This document shows positions 44,193-52,190 of a DNA stretch of 64,000 nt, in pieces. Source of the stretch: Celeribacter baekdonensis (lineage in GTDB: Bacteria; Pseudomonadota; Alphaproteobacteria; Rhodobacterales; Rhodobacteraceae); assembly GCF_003047105.1 (NCBI RefSeq), contig NZ_CP028475.1, forward strand, positions 744,001 to 808,000, written 5' to 3'. Position 1 is the stretch's first letter. Every line of letters begins with the position of its first letter. The notes below the pieces were generated by a model that did not search any database, was not told where the DNA came from, and saw only the letters and a list, made by a program, of their open reading frames with translations. The position numbers and the translations under genes are program-made.

Positions 44193-44398
44193 GGATCACC
44201 TATGGAAAGACGCCGGACAGGCGATGATCTGCCTCGGATGGACCGGCCTGTCCGACGACAGCGACCGGGTGGGGCTCTGCGTTTCGACATAGGGCGGGCA
44301 TTGAGTTGAGGCAGGGCAAAGGGCCCGGCGAGATCACTTTTGATCAAATTTTGCGTAAGGCAAGAAAAATCGTATTTTGCGCGTGGTGCATCGAAGGC

Positions 44399-44824
44399 TT
44401 AGCTCAAAGATTCACCCGCAAGGCAGAGCGCCACCGTGTCGGGTGGCAGGTTACCCATTTGTTCAAAATAGCTGACAAAATCAAAGTTGTTATAGGCTTC
44501 GCAGATTTTGCCATCCTTGGTGCGGATCATCACCTGACCTGAAATAGAGACGGGTTTCATGTCCATCGCGCGTTTTGCGTTCAGCCGCATTCGGACCCAG
44601 GCCCGATCGTCCTGTTCCATCGAATCAAGAATGTCACAGGACACATCGCGCAACGCATAAAGCACAGCGGGGACGAGGACGCGAAAATCCTCAAGCTCGG
44701 CGGCCAGATCGCTCATCAACCCGGAGGCGGCACCAGAGATGTCGAAATAGTCGTCAATGGCGGATAAATCGCCCTGAACCCAGACCCGTTCATACCATGC
44801 TTTGAGCAGTTCAACGCCGTTCAT
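44399..44824 (-). CDS. SnoaL/NTF2-like fold hypothetical protein
   Basis: A 141-residue soluble protein. The opening VELLKAWYERVWVQGDLSAIDDYF is typical of SnoaL-like or NTF2-like domains, and the strands RAWVRMRLNAKR, VSISGQVMIRTKDGKICEAYNNFDFVSYFEQMG (read in pieces) complete the cone-shaped fold. No catalytic residue is obvious and ligand is unknown. The ATG overlaps no neighbour. The upstream 120 bases contain a 17-bp palindrome and the end of the tmRNA gene. Confidence 0.75.
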   Translation of the reverse strand: MNGVELLKAWYERVWVQGDLSAIDDYFDISGAASGLMSDLAAELEDFRVLVPAVLYALRDVSCDILDSMEQDDRAWVRMRLNAKRAMDMKPVSISGQVMIRTKDGKICEAYNNFDFVSYFEQMGNLPPDTVALCLAGESLS

Positions 44825-44908
44825 TTTTTCGTCCGCCTCTGTCCATGACCTTAAAAAACTATGGGCAAAAACTCTAAAGGATTGGTTTAAATCCCGACGG
44901 GTTTATGG

Positions 44909-44925
44909 CTTGACCTAACGTCAAG
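44909..44925. promoter_or_regulatory. 17-bp palindrome CTTGAC-N5-GTCAAG
   Basis: CTTGAC and GTCAAG are exact inverted repeats around CTAAC, 85 bases upstream of the NTF2-like gene and just past the end of the tmRNA coding piece. It could be an operator or a weak terminator stem for tmRNA. Confidence 0.45.
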
Positions 44926-44944
44926 TGACTTGTCCAAAACAAAG

Positions 44945-45310
44945 GGGAAAGTGCAGGTTTCTGTTGCCAGGTACCTGCGAACCCCGCCTTAAGTCGCTAA
45001 ACCTAAGGGCTTAATTTTCGATATTTCGCACAGCTTACGCTGCGAGAGCCATCGGAGCTTTGTTGTCATTTGCAACTAGCTTTAGTGTACCGATAACGGT
45101 GGTAACTCACCGAAACAAAGCAAACCCCTTTAGACGTCCGTCGATCCTATTTCGTCCCCATGATCCAAATCGCCAAGGCCTCAAATGAAGGTCCAAACCG
45201 ATGGGTGTATGGTGGAGACGCCGGGTACCGCCCCCGGGTCCGATCCGCGTATTACGAGCGCGTTTATGTCCATAGTTCCCGAAGGAACAGGCTACAGATA
45301 GGCGATGCGG
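44945..45310 (-). ncRNA. ssrA: Two-piece (circularly permuted) tmRNA; tag frame disrupted
   Basis: The minus strand carries first the acceptor piece (about 45210-45310), ending in a T-arm (CCCGGGGGCGGTACCCGG) and GTCTCCACCA with CCA at 45212-45210. The coding piece follows from 45159 (GGGGACGAAATAGGATCGAC). GGGGAC pairs with GTCTCC to rebuild the tRNA-like acceptor stem, the hallmark of permuted alphaproteobacterial ssrA. The tag would read ANDNKAPMALAA then TAA (45036-45034). But the A-run has four bases where three are expected (45058-45061), so the frame from the resume codon GCA misses the ALAA ending and that stop. Outer ends are approximate. Confidence 0.9.
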
Positions 45311-45319
45311 CCCGCCGTT

Positions 45320-46015
45320 TCAAGTGCTCGATTGATCGGAGCTCAGGCGGTAATGGCCGGTAATCGGATAGACAAAGAGAAATCTCTGTTCACGTGTGCC
45401 TGCGCCGACGTTGTGCAGGATCAAGGGCTCTCCCGTTTGCGCATCCATCCGATCCGAGACAATGCCGATATGCGGTTTGCCGGGAGCCAAGAGCCAAGTG
45501 ACCAGATCACCGGGCTGGTAGTCCGCCGCTCGGTCGCTGATCGGCAGCGACTGGTCATGGCGTTCGAAATACCGGCGTAGATTTGGCACCCGGCGGTGGT
45601 CGATATTGGCATCGGGGCGGCTCAATCCCCACAGCGCCGGATAGGCGGAAAAGGCGTGGGACATGTCTTCGTGGACGCTTTGTTGGAGGTCGAGACCATG
45701 GGCCACACGTAGAGCACGGATGATAACATCGGTACACACCCCTGTTTCGGGCGCCACATCACCATTGGGATAGGACAGCCGCACATAGGCGCCGTTATAG
45801 CGCGTGGTGACACCGATCTGGGCACGGGCTGCTGTGATCAGTGCGGAGGACCAAGGATCAGAAGGGCGGGTTTGCGATTCAGAATCAAGGGGGGCTGGGC
45901 TGAGGTCGGAAAGCGTCGCAAGGACAATGGATGTCGCAGCAGGAGAAAGCTGTTTCACACCGAGACCGGCCAGGGTGAGACTAAGAAAAACGATAAAAAC
46001 CAAACGATTGCGCAT
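45320..46015 (-). CDS. DUF1287 family exported protein
   Basis: A 231-residue protein with an N-terminal signal or anchor (RLVFIVFLSLTLAGLGVKQL). The DUF1287 domain is recognisable by QIGVTTRYNGAYVRLSYPNGDV, ETGVCTDVIIRALR (conserved Cys), DYQPGDLVTWLL and KPHIGIVSDR (conserved His). The Cys and His arrangement resembles NlpC/P60-like cysteine hydrolases, so cell-wall amidase activity is plausible but unproven. It ends about 10 bases before the tmRNA acceptor piece on the same strand. Confidence 0.85.
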   Translation of the reverse strand: MRNRLVFIVFLSLTLAGLGVKQLSPAATSIVLATLSDLSPAPLDSESQTRPSDPWSSALITAARAQIGVTTRYNGAYVRLSYPNGDVAPETGVCTDVIIRALRVAHGLDLQQSVHEDMSHAFSAYPALWGLSRPDANIDHRRVPNLRRYFERHDQSLPISDRAADYQPGDLVTWLLAPGKPHIGIVSDRMDAQTGEPLILHNVGAGTREQRFLFVYPITGHYRLSSDQSST

Positions 46016-46073
46016 AGGCGCTACGATCGGGCATTTGGTTCAAACTGTCGATTGTGTTCTTCTCAGATCGGCA

Positions 46074-46100
46074 AAACGCCGCCCATAGGGGGCGGCGTTT
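46074..46100. terminator. Intrinsic terminator of the polyamine-binding protein gene
   Basis: AAACGCCGCCC and GGGCGGCGTTT form a perfect 11-bp stem around ATAGG, 24 bases past the stop of the binding-protein gene. The A and T tails make it usable in both directions. Confidence 0.85.
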
Positions 46101-46123
46101 CGTGGCGTCAATGAAAGACTGGC

Positions 46124-47164
46124 TTAGAACCCGGCTTTGATTTTCTCAAAGGCCTCGGATTGCTTTTCGCGCAGTTCAATGGGCATCGGCAATTGGGCCA
46201 AGATCGGGGCCTCGATCGGTTCAAGACCGGCATCGACCAAGGTGTCATCGCCCAAAGTGGCAAGGCCTTTCAGGTTTGGCGTGCCGTAACCCGCCTCCAT
46301 CAAAGGGGCTGCGTTGGAGACATCCAAGAAGCTGTTGATATAATCATAGGCTTTGTCTTCCGAACCGGGAGCGTCTTTGAGGTTCACATAGCCGCACAGC
46401 CACAACGAGGAGCCTTCGGTGGCTTGGCGTTGAAAGCCGATCGGGAACTCCTCTTCGACCATGGTCGGGTAGGTTTCGTTCCAGGCCCAAGCCACCAAAA
46501 CTTCGCCAGTTGCCAAAAGCTGGGCCAATTCGCCGGGATCGGTCCAATAGGTGCGCAGGTTCGGGTGCACTTCGCGCAGCCAGTCAGAGGCGGCTTCGAA
46601 TTGCTCATCCGTGGCGTTTTGCCAATTGGTCGTGCCGGTTGCCAGATAGGCCAGCGCATATGCGTCATCGACATTGTCCGGCAGGGTCATGCGGCCTTCG
46701 TATTTCGGGTTTTTGAAAACCTGAAGCGAGGCAACATCTTCGGCGGGCACGTCTTCGGTATTATAGGCGATAGCGGTCGAGCCGAAATCGGTCGGGATGA
46801 AATAAGACGTGGCCGCGGCCGTATCTGCGCCCAACAGGTTGCTGTCGAGATCCGCGTAATCCGGGATCTTCGTGGTGTCCCAGGCTTCAAGAATGCCGCT
46901 TTCGACCCATTTCATCACCGAACCGGCACAGACGTGGCTGACGTCGGCTTTAAAGCCGGACACGAGTTTTTGCAGCGCTTCGTCTTCTTCGCCAAAGAAG
47001 GCAAACGACGGCAAATCGCCATTTTTCTCAATATATTTGGTATGGAATTCGGGGTTTTCAAAACCGGAGTAATCAAACACAAGCAGATCCGCGTCCTCAG
47101 CAAACGCTGCGCCTGCGAGCGTGGCAAGGGCCGTTGAGGCGCACAGAAGTTTAAAGGTGTTCAT
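46124..47164 (-). CDS. Spermidine/putrescine-type ABC transporter substrate-binding protein
   Basis: A 346-residue periplasmic binding protein of the PotD group. The signal peptide (LLCASTALATLAGAAFA) is followed by DADLLVFDYSGFENPEF, ADVSHVCAGSVMKWVESG, YFIPTDFGSTAIAYNTEDVP and VLVAWAWNETYP, the last being a ligand-pocket segment of polyamine and related binding proteins. No permease or ATPase genes lie nearby, so it is an orphan component or belongs to a remote transporter. Polyamine specificity is assumed from the family and is not certain. Confidence 0.87.
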   Translation of the reverse strand: MNTFKLLCASTALATLAGAAFAEDADLLVFDYSGFENPEFHTKYIEKNGDLPSFAFFGEEDEALQKLVSGFKADVSHVCAGSVMKWVESGILEAWDTTKIPDYADLDSNLLGADTAAATSYFIPTDFGSTAIAYNTEDVPAEDVASLQVFKNPKYEGRMTLPDNVDDAYALAYLATGTTNWQNATDEQFEAASDWLREVHPNLRTYWTDPGELAQLLATGEVLVAWAWNETYPTMVEEEFPIGFQRQATEGSSLWLCGYVNLKDAPGSEDKAYDYINSFLDVSNAAPLMEAGYGTPNLKGLATLGDDTLVDAGLEPIEAPILAQLPMPIELREKQSEAFEKIKAGF

Positions 47165-47286
47165 TGGGTCGTCTCCCTAAATGGACCAATTTCAAAGATC
47201 GACGCTATCACGGAGTTTGACATGCGCAAGAGGGACCGTAGGCCGGTTCACGCTTTTTCTATCGCTTTGCTGATAATTTGATCAAA

Positions 47287-48048
47287 TTAAGGGGCGAGGC
47301 TGGGATTTCTGTGCGCGTGCAGAGCCTCGATGGCCGCCGCTTGACCGAGCGTGAGGGTGCAAAGCGCGTCCAAAAGCTGGTCAAGTTGCTGCGCGTCGCG
47401 GGCCTCAAGCGCATCTGTGATCTGGGTGTGCAGCGCCACAATGTCTGCCCGGTCGCGGCTGCGAAAGGTGATCATATTCATCAAAGGCTGCATCCCCTCT
47501 ACAGCTCCCGCCAAATGCCAGGACAGGACCGGGTTGTTGGCACCATCGACCAAAGCCCGGTGAAACGCCACATCTGAGGCGCAAAAGGCTTCGTCTGAGA
47601 GGCCGGGTTGGGATTGACGGGTGATTTCGGCCCGCATCGCCGCCAAATGATCGACGCTGCGGTTGTGCGCCGAAAGCGGGGCACAGCCGCGCTCAAGCGC
47701 AAACCGGGCGCGGCAGGCGGTGGCAAAATCCACCTCATTGAGGCTGAGCAACAGGGTCGCTGTGGTGGCCAATTGGCTATAAGCCTCGGGATAGGACAGC
47801 CGGTGCACGAATGCCCCGCCGGACGCGCCGCGTTTGGTGCGGATCAGGCTTTGCGCTGCCAACCGTTTGAGCGCTTCACGCACGGTTGGGCGCGACACGC
47901 CATAAGTGTCCGACAGCTCTGCCTCAGAGGGCAACCGATCATCCGCCACCAAATCCCCCGACAGGATCGCATCGCGAATGGCCTGCGCGATTTGGGCGGA
48001 CAGGTCTTTTTCAGCCGTTTTTTGCTGAGGTCTTGAATTGTCAGACAT
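47287..48048 (-). CDS. GntR-family (FadR subgroup) transcriptional regulator
   Basis: A 253-residue regulator. The N-terminal winged helix (LPSEAELSDTYGVSRPTVREALKRLA) and the FCD ligand domain with metal-site residues (ALERGCAPLSAHN, DVAFHRALVDGANNP, ALHTQITDALEARD) are complete. The ATG at 48048 is used; a GTG five codons earlier is possible. A TGTCAGACA palindrome overlaps the start codon and a second copy lies 33 bp upstream, so autoregulation is likely. It diverges from acuI, as the regulator of the DMSP genes does in some roseobacters. Confidence 0.9.
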   Translation of the reverse strand: MSDNSRPQQKTAEKDLSAQIAQAIRDAILSGDLVADDRLPSEAELSDTYGVSRPTVREALKRLAAQSLIRTKRGASGGAFVHRLSYPEAYSQLATTATLLLSLNEVDFATACRARFALERGCAPLSAHNRSVDHLAAMRAEITRQSQPGLSDEAFCASDVAFHRALVDGANNPVLSWHLAGAVEGMQPLMNMITFRSRDRADIVALHTQITDALEARDAQQLDQLLDALCTLTLGQAAAIEALHAHRNPSLAP

Positions 48049-48083
48049 TTGACTTGCGCTCACGATTTAATTGTCAGACATTT
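48036..48083. promoter_or_regulatory. Paired GntR-type operators between gntR and acuI
   Basis: The 15-mer AATTGTCAGACATTT occurs twice exactly (48036-48050 and 48069-48083), each containing the perfect palindrome TGTCAGACA. Centres are 33 bp apart, three helical turns, so two dimers could bind on one face. The first copy overlaps the gntR start codon. Confidence 0.8.
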
Positions 48084-48169
48084 ATGGCGAGACTCAGCGG
48101 CGCTTGCAAGGACATCTGGCAAGTCCTGCCGCGCAACTTCGAACCATTTCGACAGGACGGGAGAGACAT

Positions 48170-49162
48170 ATGTTTAAAGCTCTGGTGATGGAACAAGGCG
48201 AGGACGGCCTGGCCACGGCGCAAATCAAACAGATCGACACGGACGCGCTGCCTGCGGGCGATGTGGTGGTCAATGTCGATTATTCCACCCTCAATTACAA
48301 AGACGGTCTGTGCCTGTCGCCCAAAGGCGGCGGTTTGGTCCGCACCTATCCCCATGTGCCGGGCATTGATTTCGCCGGCACAGTTGCACGCTCGGACAGC
48401 CCCGATTTCAAACCCGGCGATCCGGTTGTTTTGACCGGTTGGCGCGTCGGCGAGGTGCATTGGGGCGGCTATGCGCAACAGGCGCGGGTCAAATCCGATT
48501 GGCTGGTGCCGCTGCCGAAAGATCTGAGCACACGCCAAGCCATGGCGGTCGGCACGGCGGGTTTTACCGCGATGTTGGCGGTGATGGCATTGGAGGACCA
48601 CGGGTTGAAACCGGGGCAGGGTCCGGTTTTGGTCACAGGGGCGTCGGGCGGCGTCGGATCGGTTGCCACCGCGATCCTCGCCCATCTCGGCTATGAGGTC
48701 GCCGCCGTGACAGGACGGCCTGAAAGCGCGGACTACCTGCACGATCTGGGCGCGAGTCAAATTGTCGCGCGCGAAGAGATCAACGAAACCGTCAAACGCC
48801 CGCTCGAAGCCGAGACATGGGCGGGCTGCGTCGATGCGGTCGGCGGCGACATGTTGGCGCGCGTCCTGGGCCAGATGAAATACGGTGCCTCGGTGGCCGC
48901 TGTGGGCCTTGCGGGCGGCGCGGCTTTGCCGACCTCCGTGATCCCCTTTCTGTTGCGTGGCGTGAATCTTTTGGGCATCGACAGCGTGATGCAGCCAAAA
49001 GAGGCGCGGTTGCGGGCCTGGGCGCGGATCGCCACCGACCTGCCGATGGAGAAGCTCGAAGAGATGGTCCATCCGGCCAGCCTCGAGGATCTGCCCGCAT
49101 TGGGGACGTCGATCCTGAAAGGTGGGGTCAAAGGCCGGGTTGTGGTCGATCTGAACGCCTGA
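48170..49162 (+). CDS. acuI: Acryloyl-CoA reductase (NADPH) AcuI, MDR family
   Basis: A 330-residue medium-chain reductase converting acryloyl-CoA to propionyl-CoA, a detoxifying step in DMSP, acrylate and 3-hydroxypropionate metabolism. MDR features are clear: VDYSTLNYKDGLCL, PGIDFAGTV, VVLTGWRVGEVHWGGYAQ and the NADPH motif VTGASGGVGSVATAILA (near residue 155). GESVMQPKEAR-type ending appears as GIDSVMQPKEAR. GGGAGAG precedes the ATG at 48170. The gene matches YhdH/AcuI in length and motif. dmdA, its usual roseobacter neighbour, is not present here. Confidence 0.92.
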   Translation: MFKALVMEQGEDGLATAQIKQIDTDALPAGDVVVNVDYSTLNYKDGLCLSPKGGGLVRTYPHVPGIDFAGTVARSDSPDFKPGDPVVLTGWRVGEVHWGGYAQQARVKSDWLVPLPKDLSTRQAMAVGTAGFTAMLAVMALEDHGLKPGQGPVLVTGASGGVGSVATAILAHLGYEVAAVTGRPESADYLHDLGASQIVAREEINETVKRPLEAETWAGCVDAVGGDMLARVLGQMKYGASVAAVGLAGGAALPTSVIPFLLRGVNLLGIDSVMQPKEARLRAWARIATDLPMEKLEEMVHPASLEDLPALGTSILKGGVKGRVVVDLNA

Positions 49163-49193
49163 TTTCGGGTGAAATAAACGCGGGTGGGGCCGA

Positions 49194-50390
49194 TTAAAAC
49201 GGGCTCATCCGCATCCGCGCGCGCGGTGTGACCACCAGCAAAAGCGTGAGCGCAATCAGCGAACAGGCCATCATCGCCCCCACCATCGGCAGGGGCGTTC
49301 CGTCAAAGAACGGCCCTGCGGCGGCGGTCATCACCCCGCCCGCGACCATCTGTAATGTGCCGCCCAATGAGGAGGCCAGCCCGGCAATCTCGCCGTGATC
49401 ATCCAGCGAGGCGACCATGGCGGTCGGTATCACCAAGCCGACAAAGGCAAAGGTGACGACAAGCCCGGCCACCATGACCCAGAACGTGCCCAAGCCGACA
49501 AGAACCAAGGTGAACAGCGCCAACATCGAGGCGGCATAGCCAAACACGCCGAGGCTGATGATTTTCAACGCCCCATGTTTGCGCATCAGCCCCGGTGCAA
49601 TCTGTGACGCGCCGATAAAGCCCATGGCATTGACGGTGAAGGCCAGCGAAAACTGCGCCGGTGTCAGCCCGAAACTCTCAGTGTAGACAAAAGACGCCGA
49701 GGCGATGAACACGAAAAATGCTGACATCGAGAAGGCGCCGATAAAGGTCAGCCCCAAAAACACCGGATCGCGAAACAACGTTTTGGCCCCGCGCGCCATC
49801 GCGTTTAGGCTGACTTTGACGCGTTTGTCTTTCGGTAAGGTTTCGGGTTGCAACACCGCCGTGATGACAAAGGCCAAAATCCCCGCCACACCCATCGCCG
49901 CAAAAACGCCACGCCAGCCGGTGACGAGGATCAAACCGGAGCCCGCCAGTGGCGCAAACATCGGCGAAACAGAGAACACCAACATCACCAAAGACATCAA
50001 CCGCGTCGCCTCATAGCCGCGGTATTGGTCGCGAATGATCGCACGGGTCATCACCATCAGCGAGGCCGCGCCTGCGCCTTGGATCATCCGCGCGGTGATC
50101 AGTGCTGCAATTGTTGGTGCAACTGTGGCCGCGATTGAACCGATGATGAACAAGGTCAGCCCAATGTAAATCGGCACTTTGCGCCCGAGTTGATCGGCCA
50201 AGGGGCCATAGATCAGTTGCGACAGGCCAAAGGCCATGAAGTAAAATGAAATCGTGCCCTGCGTGGTGCTGACATCCGCGCGCAAATCCGCCGCAATCGC
50301 CGGAAGCGCGGGCAGAAACATGTCGATTGCAAAGGGGCCAACGGCAGAAAGAAGGCCCAAAACAAGGGCGCTTTTGAACAACGGAGACAT
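49194..50390 (-). CDS. Bcr/CflA-type multidrug efflux MFS transporter
   Basis: A 398-residue 12-helix drug:proton antiporter. The first helix motif (VGPFAIDMFLPALPAIAADL) contains the Asp of the DHA1 Bcr/CflA group, and SQLIYGPLADQLGRKVPIYIGL is the MFS loop 2-3 motif. Members export bicyclomycin, chloramphenicol or other compounds. The ATG at 50390 begins just before the first span; the longer frame upstream runs through an 18-bp tandem repeat and is unlikely. It converges with acuI. Confidence 0.9.
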   Translation of the reverse strand: MSPLFKSALVLGLLSAVGPFAIDMFLPALPAIAADLRADVSTTQGTISFYFMAFGLSQLIYGPLADQLGRKVPIYIGLTLFIIGSIAATVAPTIAALITARMIQGAGAASLMVMTRAIIRDQYRGYEATRLMSLVMLVFSVSPMFAPLAGSGLILVTGWRGVFAAMGVAGILAFVITAVLQPETLPKDKRVKVSLNAMARGAKTLFRDPVFLGLTFIGAFSMSAFFVFIASASFVYTESFGLTPAQFSLAFTVNAMGFIGASQIAPGLMRKHGALKIISLGVFGYAASMLALFTLVLVGLGTFWVMVAGLVVTFAFVGLVIPTAMVASLDDHGEIAGLASSLGGTLQMVAGGVMTAAAGPFFDGTPLPMVGAMMACSLIALTLLLVVTPRARMRMSPF

Positions 50391-50401
50391 GGGGAGACCT
50401 T

Positions 50402-50437
50402 CATTCGGGAGGGTGTGGGCATTCGGGAGGGTGCGGG
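50402..50437. repeat. 18-bp tandem repeat upstream of the MFS gene
   Basis: CATTCGGGAGGGTGTGGG and CATTCGGGAGGGTGCGGG follow each other with one difference, starting 12 bases before the MFS start. It probably arose by slippage, and could alter spacing in the promoter or leader. Confidence 0.75.
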
Positions 50438-50577
50438 CCCTTAGTTGAGCGCGGTCGCGGATCAATATGGGAAAAGCTGGCCTAGGCCTTGCGCATGTGT
50501 CCTACGCTTTGAGGCTCTGGTCAATCTGCGAAACTGTCGGTAAGCCTGTTGAAAAATGTAGAATAAGGGACCCCGTG

Positions 50578-51402
50578 ATGATGGATTTTGCAACCTTGTT
50601 GCCCTTCGCAGTGCTGATCGCCGCGATTGGCGCATTTGCTGGCGTTTTGGCCGGGCTATTGGGCGTGGGCGGCGGCATCGTCTTGGTCCCGGCGTTTTAT
50701 TACGCCTTCGCGGGCCTCGGCTATGGCTCGCCGCAGTTGATGCAAATCTGTCTGGCGACCTCTTTGGCCACCATCATCGTCACCTCGATCCGCTCGGTGC
50801 TGTCGCATCACAAAAAGGGCGCGGTTGAATGGCCGATCCTCAAAAGTTTTGCCCCCGGCATTGTCATCGGCGCAATCATCGGCGTTTTGGTCGCCTCAAG
50901 CCTGCGCACCACCACGCTTCAGATGATTTTTGGCGGCGTGGCCGTGTTCATCGGGCTTTATATGGCCTTTGGCAACTCGGCCTGGCGGTTGGGCACCGAG
51001 ATGCCCAAAGGCATCATGCGGGGGATCATTTCGCCCCTGATCGGGTTTTTATCGGTGTTGATGGGCATTGGCGGCGGCTCTTTTGGCGTGCCGACGATGA
51101 CGCTCTACGGCGTGCCGATCCACCGCGCCGTCGCCACCGCAGCGGGCTTTGGTGCCATCATCGCCATCCCCTCGGTCATCGGTTTTCTCTTTGTTGATAT
51201 CCCGGCTGAGGTCACTCCGCCGTTCACCATCGGGGCCGTCAATATTGCGGCCTTTCTGGTGGTGATTTCAATGACGCTCATCACCGCGCCTTTGGGGGCG
51301 AAAATTGCCCATGCGATGGACCCAAAACCACTGAAACGGGTGTTTGGCGGTTTTTTGATCCTCGTCGCGCTCAATATGCTGCGCAAGGCGATGATGGGGT
51401 GA
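50578..51402 (+). CDS. TSUP family (TauE/SafE) anion transporter
   Basis: A 274-residue inner-membrane carrier with two homologous halves: GVLAGLLGVGGGIVLVPAFYYAFA near the start and LIGFLSVLMGIGGGSFGVPTMTLYG in the middle carry the glycine-rich TSUP signature. Seven to eight helices are expected. Relatives export sulfite, sulfoacetate or other organosulfur anions. AAGGGA lies eight bases before the ATG at 50578; a second ATG follows directly. No sulfur-metabolism gene is adjacent. Confidence 0.88.
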   Translation: MMDFATLLPFAVLIAAIGAFAGVLAGLLGVGGGIVLVPAFYYAFAGLGYGSPQLMQICLATSLATIIVTSIRSVLSHHKKGAVEWPILKSFAPGIVIGAIIGVLVASSLRTTTLQMIFGGVAVFIGLYMAFGNSAWRLGTEMPKGIMRGIISPLIGFLSVLMGIGGGSFGVPTMTLYGVPIHRAVATAAGFGAIIAIPSVIGFLFVDIPAEVTPPFTIGAVNIAAFLVVISMTLITAPLGAKIAHAMDPKPLKRVFGGFLILVALNMLRKAMMG

Positions 51403-51462
51403 GTATTTGGACTGAGTATTTGAGCTGCCATGAAACCTGTCTTCATTGCAGTCCAAATACTC
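51401..51462. terminator. Long hairpin between convergent TSUP and DUF1289 genes
   Basis: GAGTATTTGGACTG (51401-51414) and CAGTCCAAATACTC (51449-51462) are exact 14-bp inverted repeats around a 34-base loop that has its own partial repeat (ATGAA/TTCAT). The stem starts in the TSUP stop codon and probably serves both genes. Confidence 0.75.
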
Positions 51463-51469
51463 TCTAAAA

Positions 51470-51709
51470 CTATGTGATCTGACGTTTCAGCCGTGCGGCG
51501 CGGCCGCCACGACGCGTGGTCGGGGCAGGGGTGCGGTTCGGCAAATCCGCCATGATCACCCGCCGCGCCTCGGGCGTCAGCCGTGACCAATCCCCGATTT
51601 CCTCAATCGAGCGCGCACATCCGAGGCAGAGCCGCGTCTCTGGATGGATTTGACAGACCTTGGTGCAAGGGCTCTCAATCTCGTCACGGTGCCAAATCTC
51701 GTCGGTCAT
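51470..51709 (-). CDS. DUF1289 family protein
   Basis: A 79-residue protein with a four-cysteine pattern (SPCTKVCQI then TRLCLGCARSIEE), characteristic of DUF1289, a likely small metal- or zinc-binding protein. A basic arginine-rich tail (TRRGGRAARLKRQIT) could contact nucleic acid. The ATG at 51709 is within eight bases of the ruvX stop, so it is probably the last gene of the ccmI-ruvX-DUF1289 transcript. Function unknown. Confidence 0.85.
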   Translation of the reverse strand: MTDEIWHRDEIESPCTKVCQIHPETRLCLGCARSIEEIGDWSRLTPEARRVIMADLPNRTPAPTTRRGGRAARLKRQIT

Positions 51710-51716
51710 CGCAGCC

Positions 51717-52190
51717 TCACAAATGCCCAAGCCGGTCCAGCGCGCCCTGAAGGATCACGCCAGCGGCGACTTGGTCGATTTTTTCGGCCCGTTTGGCGCG
51801 CGACATATCGGCCTCTAACATAGCGCGATCCGCGGCGACAGACGACAGGCGCTCGTCCCAAAAGGTGATCGGAACATCGGTCAACTGCGCCAAATTGCGG
51901 GCAAAGGCGCGGGTTTTTTGACAGCGCGGGCCTTCGGAGCCATCCATATTGCGCGGCAGGCCCAAAACGATACCGCCGACCTCGCGCTCTTTGAACAGGG
52001 CCAAAAGGGCTTCGGCATCCAAGGTGAATTTTTTGCGTCGGATCGTGGTGGTTGGTGAGGCGACCGAGCGCAGCCGATCCGAGATCGCCACGCCGATGGT
52101 TTTGTCGCCAAAATCCAACCCCGCCAATGGGGCCATGACGGGCAGGGTGGCTTTAAACTCCGCCATATCATCGGTGATCAAAGCGCTCAT
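51717..52190 (-). CDS. ruvX: Putative pre-16S rRNA nuclease / Holliday junction resolvase-like RuvX (YqgF)
   Basis: A 157-residue RNase-H-fold nuclease. LAGLDFGDKTIGVAISD is the first conserved acidic motif, VGGIVLGLPRNMDGSEG the second and FWDERLSSVAADR the third with the later Asp in AEKIDQVAAGVILQ. The enzyme processes the 5' end of 16S rRNA in E. coli. The ATG at 52190 overlaps the ccmI stop (ATGA), supporting this start over a longer frame upstream. Confidence 0.93.
   Translation of the reverse strand: MSALITDDMAEFKATLPVMAPLAGLDFGDKTIGVAISDRLRSVASPTTTIRRKKFTLDAEALLALFKEREVGGIVLGLPRNMDGSEGPRCQKTRAFARNLAQLTDVPITFWDERLSSVAADRAMLEADMSRAKRAEKIDQVAAGVILQGALDRLGHL

Noticed and set aside
50402..50437. 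CRISPR-like repeat
   Set aside because: The units abut without spacers and occur only twice; no CRISPR array or cas gene was seen anywhere in the window.
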